Origin: Pedobacter sp. MC2016-24
GTDB taxonomy: Bacteria > Bacteroidota > Bacteroidia > Sphingobacteriales > Sphingobacteriaceae
Length of the DNA stretch: 64,000 bases
NCBI RefSeq assembly: GCF_015223055.1
Contig: NZ_JADFBX010000001.1
Span: forward strand, 372,001-436,000
Direction of reading: 5' to 3'
A program made the position numbers and the translations under genes. Every line of letters starts with the position of its first letter. Position 1 is the stretch's first letter. A model generated the notes under the pieces. It saw only the letters and a list, made by a program, of their open reading frames with translations. It ran no database searches and was not told where the DNA came from. Shown one piece after another: positions 17,081-24,283 of this stretch.

Positions 17081-18244
17081 TTATTTTTTCACAAACACGC
17101 TCCTCCCTTCAATTTTAAAATGAACGTTACTGGCCTGTTCTATACGCCGCAATACCTCAGAGAGTTTGCTGCTTCTGGAAACCCAGCCACCCAGTTCTAT
17201 GTGATCATTTAAATCGCTGTCATAAATCACCTCAACATTATACCAGCGTGCAATTTTACGCATGGTGGTTTTAAAATCTTCGCCCTCGAATACAAAATCC
17301 CCGTTTTTCCAGGCCATCACATTTTCAAGATCTGCTGGAACTACCTGGATCTGGTTTCCTTTTAAAATGGCTTGTTGATTGGGTACAAGTACAATTTTCT
17401 GTGCGGTTTCTGCTAAGCAGGTTAGCCTGACACGGCCTTCCAGCAAGGTGGTTTTAATGGTTTGTTCATCCGGATAGCTGTTGATATTGAAATGGGTGCC
17501 CAATACCTCCACGTTTTGTTCTTTAGTGCGCACCACAAAAGGATGTTTCAGATTTTTTGCCACCTCAAAGTAAGCTTCACCTGTTAGCGCTACACTTCTT
17601 TTAACCAAGGTCTTAAGCTGTACTGAAAAACGGATTGACGATGCCGCGTTGAGCCATACCTTTGTGCCGTCAGGCAGTTCAACCTGGTAAGTACCACCAT
17701 TCGGCGTGCGGACCACAACCTCCTGACCAGCATCAGGTGCCACTTCGTGACCAGGTTCAACTGCGCTACCATCATTGTATTGCAAACCCGAGTTTTGAAC
17801 CATTACCCCCGTTTTGAGCGCACTCAGGTTAATGGTCTTGCCATTGGCCAGTGTAATGGTTGCCGAGTTCCTTCCCGGTGCCACGTCATTTTGATTGACG
17901 AGCTCTGCGTTGGGTTTTAAAAGCGGGTTGGCAGTATACAACCACAATCCCAAAGTGATGGCCCCTATTGCAGCCGCCACCAGTGAGATACGCAACCACC
18001 TGTTCAGAGGTGCTTTGATTTGAGGCTGACTGAGGATGTAATTGCGGGAATTTTCTTTAGCTGCTGTACCAGACCTGTCGATGATGTCTTGCTCAGGGAT
18101 GTCATAAAACACCGCATCAAGCACCGCTTTCATGTCCGCTTCCAGGTCCGGATTTCGTAATGCGCTTTCCAACTCCTTCAATTCGGCTGCTGTTGATACA
18201 TCATCCAGGTAATTACGCCATAAACGGGCTAAATCTTGATTCAT
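17081..18244 (-). CDS. FecR-family anti-sigma factor (PUL 2)
   Basis: 387 residues. N-terminal cytoplasmic part 1-82, one membrane span at about 84-104 (LRISLVAAAIGAITLGLWLY), periplasmic FecR domain about 185-280 (ELPDGTKVWLNAASSIRF, GEAYFEVAKNLKHPFVV, VEVLGTHFNINSYPDEQ) and a C-terminal DUF4974-type domain about 315-387 ending RIEQASNVHFKIEGRSVFVKK-like. It controls the sigma factor encoded 56 bp upstream and receives the signal of the SusC downstream. An insertion rich in acidic residues (about 158-178) precedes the FecR domain and is absent from the PUL 1 paralogue. Confidence 0.95.
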   Translation of the reverse strand: MNQDLARLWRNYLDDVSTAAELKELESALRNPDLEADMKAVLDAVFYDIPEQDIIDRSGTAAKENSRNYILSQPQIKAPLNRWLRISLVAAAIGAITLGLWLYTANPLLKPNAELVNQNDVAPGRNSATITLANGKTINLSALKTGVMVQNSGLQYNDGSAVEPGHEVAPDAGQEVVVRTPNGGTYQVELPDGTKVWLNAASSIRFSVQLKTLVKRSVALTGEAYFEVAKNLKHPFVVRTKEQNVEVLGTHFNINSYPDEQTIKTTLLEGRVRLTCLAETAQKIVLVPNQQAILKGNQIQVVPADLENVMAWKNGDFVFEGEDFKTTMRKIARWYNVEVIYDSDLNDHIELGGWVSRSSKLSEVLRRIEQASNVHFKIEGRSVFVKK

Positions 18245-18300
18245 TAAATAAGGCCTTTTAGTACATAGACGTACAGATATCCCCTGCCGGGGGTATTGAA

Positions 18301-18891
18301 TTAAAATAATTTAAAAATAATCAGCAAGGCAGCCAGATCGGCTCGGTTAGCCAGTTGTTTGCGCAGATTTTTAAGCGCTAATTTCATATAACTCTGTACC
18401 GTTAAAACAGAAAGATTTAGGCGCTGTGCAGCTTCCTCGTATTTTAAACCTTCCTGGTGACAGAGCTGATAAACTTGTTTTTGTTGTTCCGGTAATAAAT
18501 CAATCGCCTGTTGTATCATTTTCCGGGTATCACTTAAAATGATACTTTCTTCGGTTTCATTGTGCATTTCGGTCCATTCCTGATTGCGCGTCCGGGCAGT
18601 TTTAAGCTCCAGTTTATTTCGTCTAAGGATGTCGATCGACCTGTTGCGCGCCACCGCAATTAAAAAACTGTCCAATTTTTTCAGCTCCCTTAGCCGATAT
18701 CCCTGTTTCCACAGTTTAAGAAACGTTTCCTGGGCCACCTCTTCCGCCAGTACATCGGATTTCAACAACTGGACTACAAACGTGTAGATCTGGTTGTAAT
18801 AAAAGTCGTAAACCAAACTAAAGGCCCGTCCATCTCCACCTGCGATTTGATCCAGTAACCCGGTTTCGTTAAGAAGGGTTTTACGCGCCAT
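18301..18891 (-). CDS. ECF RNA polymerase sigma factor, FecI-like (PUL 2)
   Basis: 196 residues, the same length as the PUL 1 sigma factor. Region 2 about 18-90 (RAFSLVYDFYYNQIYTFV, EEVAQETFLKLWKQGY), region 4 about 128-185 (LPEQQKQVYQLCHQEGLKYE, then EAAQRLNLSVLTVQSYM as helix-turn-helix). It is the first gene of the - strand locus sigma - FecR - SusC - SusD. Upstream on the - strand is TTTGG ... TATAATTG, an imperfect match to the housekeeping promoter. Hydrophobic C-terminal end (ADLAALLIIFKLF), as in its paralogue. Confidence 0.95.
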   Translation of the reverse strand: MARKTLLNETGLLDQIAGGDGRAFSLVYDFYYNQIYTFVVQLLKSDVLAEEVAQETFLKLWKQGYRLRELKKLDSFLIAVARNRSIDILRRNKLELKTARTRNQEWTEMHNETEESIILSDTRKMIQQAIDLLPEQQKQVYQLCHQEGLKYEEAAQRLNLSVLTVQSYMKLALKNLRKQLANRADLAALLIIFKLF

Positions 18892-19050
18892 GCCTCTAAA
18901 ATATTTTTACAACCTGGGGCAATTATAGTTATAAAATTTCAATTCATACCAAACAGCTGAGCCATACAGGAAATCAAACTTGAGCCTTAGAGAAAATTAA
19001 AGCTCAGATAAAGGGTTGAAATTTGTAGTTATAAATTTAAGAATAACAAG

Positions 19051-19866
19051 ATGAACAAGACAATTTTAATAACAGGAAGCAGCAGCGGGATCGGCAAGGC
19101 GACCGCTATTTTTTTTGCAGAGCAAGGTTGGAACGTCATTGCAACCATGCGCAAGCCGGAAGAAGAAACGGGGCTTAGCGCTTTGGAAAATGTGTGGCTA
19201 GCCCCATTGGATGTACTTGATCCCGCAAGCATTCAAAAAGCTGTTGACGAAGGTATTGCGCGTTTCGGTAAAATAGATGTATTGGTCAATAACGCGGGCT
19301 ATGGTGCTTACGGGCCGTTGGAAGTATTTGAACGAGAAAACATCATCCGTCAGTTCAATACCAATGTTATCGGTTTACTGGATGTAACTAAAGCAGTATT
19401 GCCACATTTCAGGGCAAATAAAGATGGAGTAATCATTAACGTATCTTCTGTTGGAGGCAGGTTAACTTTCCCTTTCGGAGCCTTGTACCATGGAACAAAA
19501 TTTGCCGTAGAAGGCATCTCGGAATCTTTGAGTTTTGAATTGGCTGCATTTGGTGTAAAGGTCAAGATTATTGAGCCGGGTGCCACTGCAACTGATTTTG
19601 CAGGAAGATCTTTCGATTTCAAAAATGATGAAAGTATAGCAGAATACCAGGGTTTAATTGGTAAATTGATGAAAATGATCGCAGATCTTAGTGGAAACAG
19701 TTCAACAGCCCGGGTAGTTGCAGAAAAAATATATGAAGCGGCAACAGATGGCAGCGATAAATTACGTTATCCTGCTACTCCAGATGCTATAGTTTTACTG
19801 GAAAAACGTGAAAAAGAAGGCGATCATGCTTTTATTACAGATTTTAAACAACAACTGGGTTTATAA
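19051..19866 (+). CDS. Short-chain dehydrogenase/reductase
   Basis: 271-residue classical SDR. Cofactor motif TGSSSGIG at residues 9-16 region, NNAG at 80-83, catalytic Ser132/133 (INVSS), and YHGTK with Tyr146 and Lys150. The region after the cofactor strand (ATMRKPEE) has an Arg typical of NADP preference, which is an inference. It oxidises or reduces an unidentified small carbonyl or alcohol. It is followed after 5 bp by a membrane-protein gene and then by an AraC regulator that overlaps it, so the three form an operon. Confidence 0.93.
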   Translation: MNKTILITGSSSGIGKATAIFFAEQGWNVIATMRKPEEETGLSALENVWLAPLDVLDPASIQKAVDEGIARFGKIDVLVNNAGYGAYGPLEVFERENIIRQFNTNVIGLLDVTKAVLPHFRANKDGVIINVSSVGGRLTFPFGALYHGTKFAVEGISESLSFELAAFGVKVKIIEPGATATDFAGRSFDFKNDESIAEYQGLIGKLMKMIADLSGNSSTARVVAEKIYEAATDGSDKLRYPATPDAIVLLEKREKEGDHAFITDFKQQLGL

Positions 19867-19871
19867 AACTG

Positions 19872-20384
19872 ATGGAAATCCTTAAATTAAGTACAGACTG
19901 GGCCAAAGCCGAAGTCTTTTCAGCAAAAATGGTTGGGCTGCTCAGTATCGTAATACTGATGTCAGCATTTGGTTTTTGGTATTGGGGGAAAACAACTATG
20001 GCCAGGGCTTTTATCTGGCCACTGGTTGTCTCCGGTTTATTCCTGGTGACTGTTGGTGCCGGATTATTCTTCGCCAACAAACCACGAATTGCTCAATTTG
20101 AACAGGCCGCCACCCAGGATGCCAGCGCCTTTGTAAAACAAGAATTGCAGCGTACCGCGAAATCTCAGAAAGAGCTGGCTACAGTCTTCAAGGTACTACC
20201 CGTTTTATTGGCACTATCCGGGCTAATGATATTATTTTTATCTTCAGCCAACTGGCGCGCAATCGGCATCACACTGGGCTTGCTGGCTATAGTGCTAATG
20301 GCTGTAGATAGCAATACCGATGCGCGCAACACCATTTACCACGAACAATTAAAAAAAATTGACGATGAACCTGGACGACCTTAA
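19872..20384 (+). CDS. Four-span membrane protein of unknown function
   Basis: 170 residues with hydrophobic segments at about 20-39, 46-68, 105-125 and 129-145, and a charged loop at 70-104. It sits 5 bp after the SDR gene and overlaps the AraC gene by 20 bp, so translation may be coupled. I do not recognise a family. Its place between an oxidoreductase and an AraC regulator suggests an accessory or stress-related role in the same small operon, which is inference only. Confidence 0.75.
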   Translation: MEILKLSTDWAKAEVFSAKMVGLLSIVILMSAFGFWYWGKTTMARAFIWPLVVSGLFLVTVGAGLFFANKPRIAQFEQAATQDASAFVKQELQRTAKSQKELATVFKVLPVLLALSGLMILFLSSANWRAIGITLGLLAIVLMAVDSNTDARNTIYHEQLKKIDDEPGRP

Positions 20385-21171
20385 CTTTGGAAATGCCTTT
20401 CTCTATTCCTGCTACGTAGATAATGCATTTGGGCATGAACAATTCGTATCCGAACATGTTATTTCTTTCCAAATTTCTGGAGAAACGCATATTGACCACC
20501 AGAATGGTGTAATCGTTCTTAAAGAAGGTCAGCTGATGATTTCACACCGCAATCAATTGGCCAAAGCATTTAAATATCCGGCTAAAAATAAAGAATACCG
20601 GTCGCTTTCAGTGATGTTGCATACCGGACGGATCCGGAAATTCGGTATGGAGCACCACTATGCCTTAGATAAAAAATACCAGGGCCTGCCCAATATTCTG
20701 TTGCAATCCAATCCCTTCCTGGATAGTTTTTTCCAATCCCTGGTGCCTTATGTAGAACAGACCAGTCAGGTTAGTAAGCAAATGGAAACTGTAAAAGTGA
20801 ATGAAATACTCACCTTGTTACTGGAGACTTATCCTGAGCTGAGCACATTCTTATTCGATTTTTCTGAACCCTTTAAAATCGACCTCGAAGAGTTTATGCA
20901 AAAGAACTACCAGTACAATGTACCCATTGAAAACTTTGCAAAACTTACAGGACGAAGTCTGGCTAGTTTTAAACGGGATTTTCAGAAAATATTCGAAACT
21001 TCTCCACGCAAATGGCTGCAGGAAAAAAGGCTTTCTGAAGCGTACAATATTTTAAAAAAGAAACAAAAAAAGCCTACAGACATTTACCTGGATCTGGGCT
21101 TTGAAAACCTCTCTCACTTTTATTCCTCTTTTAAAGAGAAATTCGGGGTTACGCCTTCCATGGTCATTTGA
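20365..21171 (+). CDS. AraC-family transcriptional regulator
   Basis: 268 residues from the ATG at 20365 (MNLDDLNFGNAF), inside the end of the membrane-protein gene. N-terminal sensor part about 1-160 with beta strands (ISFQISGETHIDHQ, GVIVLKEGQLMI), C-terminal AraC domain about 172-268: IENFAKLTGRSLASFKRDF and DIYLDLGFENLSHFYSSF are the two helix-turn-helix units, followed by GVTPSMV. Likely controls its own operon (SDR, membrane protein), which is inference from overlap. Effector unknown. Confidence 0.92.
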   Translation: MNLDDLNFGNAFLYSCYVDNAFGHEQFVSEHVISFQISGETHIDHQNGVIVLKEGQLMISHRNQLAKAFKYPAKNKEYRSLSVMLHTGRIRKFGMEHHYALDKKYQGLPNILLQSNPFLDSFFQSLVPYVEQTSQVSKQMETVKVNEILTLLLETYPELSTFLFDFSEPFKIDLEEFMQKNYQYNVPIENFAKLTGRSLASFKRDFQKIFETSPRKWLQEKRLSEAYNILKKKQKKPTDIYLDLGFENLSHFYSSFKEKFGVTPSMVI

Positions 21172-21422
21172 AAACACCGCTAAATTCCTTACATTTACAG
21201 CGGCCATGCACATTTATGGTCTTTTAAGATCATGTTAAACGTAAGCTGCCTTCCTCCTCCAATCGCATTTTTTATAGCTTAAGTAGTGATATACTCCTGG
21301 CCGGTCTTGTCTATTTTCCAATAGGTATGGCCATGCTATTGATATCCATCAAATGACAAATTGATTTACGATCCTTCTGTGTATGTGTCATCAGGCACCG
21401 GAAGAGATACTGCATATAAAAA

Positions 21423-22292
21423 ATGAAAAAGGCTTATATTAAATTACATATCTCCATTATCCTCGCCGGATTTACAGGCATATTTGGCAAACTCATTACC
21501 CTAAATGAAGGGCTGATCAGTTGGTACAGACTGTTCTTTTCCTCAATTATCATGTTGCTGCTCTTTGCAGTTCGCGGTAGATTTCCCAACGGCTCAAATG
21601 CCGACAAACTTAAAATTGGATTTACCGGAACCTTGCTGGGCTTACACTGGCTGTTCTTTTACGGCAGCATCAAGTATTCCAACATTTCCGTTGGCGTGGT
21701 TTGCTATGCCTTAACCAGTTTTTTCAATGCCATACTGGCACCGATCATCAATAAAAACAAGTTTTCTTACCAGGAACTCCTGCTCAGCAGCTTGACCCTT
21801 TGCGGGATAGGATTGATATTTGGCATGGATGCCACTTACAGAACCGGAATCATCCTTGGCGTCATCTCCTCTGTTTTCTCGGCATTGTATACTGTTTACA
21901 GTGAGCGTGTAGCGCGGCAATACGAGAGCGCAACTGTGATGTTGTATCAAATGATTGGCGGTTGCATCGGTTTGAGTGTTTTTATGCCCATATTTTTCCT
22001 GATCACCCCGGTTAGCACCATCATACCTTCCAGTGCAGATTTCTGGTGGCTGCTGGTCTTATCGGCTTTATGTACTGTAGTGATGTACTTTTTAATCACC
22101 GATGCATTGAAAAGCATCCCTTCATTTACCGTGAGCCTTTCCTTTAACCTGGAGCCTTTGTATACCATATTGCTGGCCATTGTGATCTACAAAGAAGGTC
22201 GCGAACTGTCTGTCGCTTTCTACATCGGATTATTACTGATTGTCAGTTCACTGGCCTTTCAAATGTACCGGCTAAATTATACAAAAAAATAA
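21423..22292 (+). CDS. EamA/DMT-superfamily permease
   Basis: 289 residues, ten hydrophobic spans in two repeats of five, the drug/metabolite transporter fold. N-terminus MKKAYIKLHISIILAGFTGIFGKLI is typical, as is the second-repeat sequence FTVSLSFNLEPLYTILLAIVIYKE. Exports or imports an unidentified metabolite across the inner membrane. It stands alone: 250 bp of featureless sequence precede it and a strong terminator follows. Confidence 0.92.
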   Translation: MKKAYIKLHISIILAGFTGIFGKLITLNEGLISWYRLFFSSIIMLLLFAVRGRFPNGSNADKLKIGFTGTLLGLHWLFFYGSIKYSNISVGVVCYALTSFFNAILAPIINKNKFSYQELLLSSLTLCGIGLIFGMDATYRTGIILGVISSVFSALYTVYSERVARQYESATVMLYQMIGGCIGLSVFMPIFFLITPVSTIIPSSADFWWLLVLSALCTVVMYFLITDALKSIPSFTVSLSFNLEPLYTILLAIVIYKEGRELSVAFYIGLLLIVSSLAFQMYRLNYTKK

Positions 22293-22302
22293 GTGACGTA
22301 AG

Positions 22303-22346
22303 GTTCATCGGATTGCACTATGATGCAATCCGATGAACTTTTTTTC
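22303..22346 (+). terminator. Strong intrinsic terminator after the EamA permease
   Basis: Perfect 15-bp stem (22303-22317 with 22324-22338), loop CTATGA, then a T-run. It faces the + strand; on the - strand there is no T-run, although the catabolic operon ends 40 bp to the right. Confidence 0.92.
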
Positions 22347-22385
22347 AAAATCAATATGCCTATCGTCACCGCATCTGTTTCTACT

Positions 22386-24272
22386 TTAAAGCATAGAGAT
22401 TCGATAAGTAACCGTTTGCAAAAATGCTCCGGGCACAGGGCTGACTTCAAGCGTGATTGGCATGGCCCGCAAAGCCGGGTAAGGTGCCCAATAATGCTGT
22501 TGATCCTGTCCAAGTTCAAGTTTCACATCGCCAGCACACACTTCAAACTTAAATTTTTTATGCTCACCTTCGATAACAATGGTATTTGCATTGATCTGCT
22601 TAAAAGACATGCCTTTGTAATTGATGATCGGCTCTATAATTTTTACGACCGGATTCAGATCATGATACACCAATGTAATTGATTTCGTCAAAGTACTGTC
22701 GGTAAATAAGTACTTCATCTGATAGCCAACACCTGCTGCAAGCCAGTTTTGATCTTTCAGCTCACCTGAAACATCTACTTCAAATCTCCCGGTGCTTGTG
22801 TTTTTATAATCCATCTTCGCATCAAATTCGTATAAATTGGTAAAATAGCCAAGACTGTCTCTAAACTCAATACGTGGGGTCAATGATTTAATTCCGGGTG
22901 CTTCTGGGAAACTCATCGGCTCCGGCCTCGAATATACCGTAACACTGGATGCTGTCAGATAGCCATGATCTTTAACCCATAAATTTGAAATTGCACCACC
23001 TGCCGGTCTGTACATGTATTTACTTTTGGATCCAGCCTTATAATCCTTATAACCATAAGCCGTTACTGTAGCCATAAAATGATCCGTTCTGAGTAAGGCA
23101 ACATCCATCGTTTTAAAGTACTTGATCCAGCCGATTTCTTCTGTAGGTAATTTGACCCTTGCGCGGCTGTTTTTGGTTTCCAGGGCATAGGCCATGGCCA
23201 GGTTTTTTGCCTTGGTAAAGGTTGGATAAATGCATGGAGCCCCCATCACTTCCGCATGTTGGGGTCCGTAACCAATCAGTCCGCCGGGTAAAATATTTTT
23301 ACGCAGGTATTCCAGGTTCTTGAAAGCTGCCGTTCCGTACCTGGGGTCTTCATCTGCATACAACGAGAATAGGACCTGACAACCATCGGATGTTGCTCCC
23401 CCATAGGTGGTCCATTTGTTGGAGCGAATACCCCATGAATTGTCAAGCGAGCCGTCAGGATAGACAAAATACAAATGGTTCTTCAAAGCTTTTTTTACCT
23501 CGTGATTTACCAGGGTATCCCCGGTTAATCTGGCATAGAAGCCCAGTCCCCATAAAGACATCTCCATGCTATAGCCCAAATCAGCACCCAATTTATTGGC
23601 ATAAGTACGTCCGCCCTCTCCATTTAAAAAACCGTCCGCATCCATCTTAGAAATACAGCGGCGCGCCAGTATCGTAGCGCGTTTTAAATAAGCATCCGAT
23701 TTTAAAAGCAAGCCTGCTTTAGCCAATGTAGCACATGTGGTAGCCACATAATTGATGCTGGCAAATTCAGGATTCATCACCAGGTGTAAATAGTCAACTG
23801 CCTTTTTCATAGCTAAGCGCCAATTCAGCTTTTCTGCCGGACTCAATTTGCTGGAGAGGACTTCATAAGCCATCATCATCATTAAGGCCTGATCAGTGGT
23901 GGTTCCGGTCCATTCTTCCGGTGTTTCTTTCCAGCTGCCATTTTGTTCCTGTTGCTTGATCAACCAATTTCCGGTATCAATTGCCGCCTGTAAGTACTTA
24001 CGATTACCCGAAACCTGGTACGCGAGGGCAAAAGGATAAACCGATTCGGAAGCCCGGGTATGTAATACCCCATCATAATTACATTTGATGGCCCCAAAGT
24101 CATTGTTCTTTTTATCCTGAACCTGATGAGTCAGCAATGCGTCAACCAGCTTAAACAGGGTTTCTGCATACTCTTTTTTAAGATCAAGACTTTGCGCTGT
24201 GCTGTTCAATTGTGTAAAAAGAGATACGGCTACAGTCAATAAAATGCATCTCCATGGATTGCTCATTTGCAT
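22386..24272 (-). CDS. Secreted (alpha/alpha)-toroid plus beta-domain protein, lyase or hydrolase candidate
   Basis: 628 residues with an N-terminal signal peptide (CILLTVAVSLFTQLNSTAQ). About 30-370 is helical and repeat-like (ALAYQVSGNRKYLQAAIDTGNWL, ATLAKAGLLLKSDAYLKRAT), the look of an (alpha/alpha) barrel; about 390-628 is beta-rich. That two-part shape is shared by several polysaccharide lyase families (PL8, PL12, PL21), but I see no decisive family motif. Conserved-looking aromatic and polar stretches are SMEMSLWGLGFYARLTGD and YGGATSDGCQVLFSLY. It is the last gene of the 13-gene operon. Since the operon encodes a GH105-type enzyme that needs unsaturated uronides, a lyase role is a fair guess. 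Confidence 0.7.
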   Translation of the reverse strand: MQMSNPWRCILLTVAVSLFTQLNSTAQSLDLKKEYAETLFKLVDALLTHQVQDKKNNDFGAIKCNYDGVLHTRASESVYPFALAYQVSGNRKYLQAAIDTGNWLIKQQEQNGSWKETPEEWTGTTTDQALMMMMAYEVLSSKLSPAEKLNWRLAMKKAVDYLHLVMNPEFASINYVATTCATLAKAGLLLKSDAYLKRATILARRCISKMDADGFLNGEGGRTYANKLGADLGYSMEMSLWGLGFYARLTGDTLVNHEVKKALKNHLYFVYPDGSLDNSWGIRSNKWTTYGGATSDGCQVLFSLYADEDPRYGTAAFKNLEYLRKNILPGGLIGYGPQHAEVMGAPCIYPTFTKAKNLAMAYALETKNSRARVKLPTEEIGWIKYFKTMDVALLRTDHFMATVTAYGYKDYKAGSKSKYMYRPAGGAISNLWVKDHGYLTASSVTVYSRPEPMSFPEAPGIKSLTPRIEFRDSLGYFTNLYEFDAKMDYKNTSTGRFEVDVSGELKDQNWLAAGVGYQMKYLFTDSTLTKSITLVYHDLNPVVKIIEPIINYKGMSFKQINANTIVIEGEHKKFKFEVCAGDVKLELGQDQQHYWAPYPALRAMPITLEVSPVPGAFLQTVTYRISML

Positions 24273-24283
24273 GTTTTCGTTTT

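Noticed and set aside
21172..21422. 251-bp gap before the EamA permease gene
   Set aside because: Examined for genes, hairpins and promoter boxes; only an imperfect inverted repeat near its start, nothing I can support.
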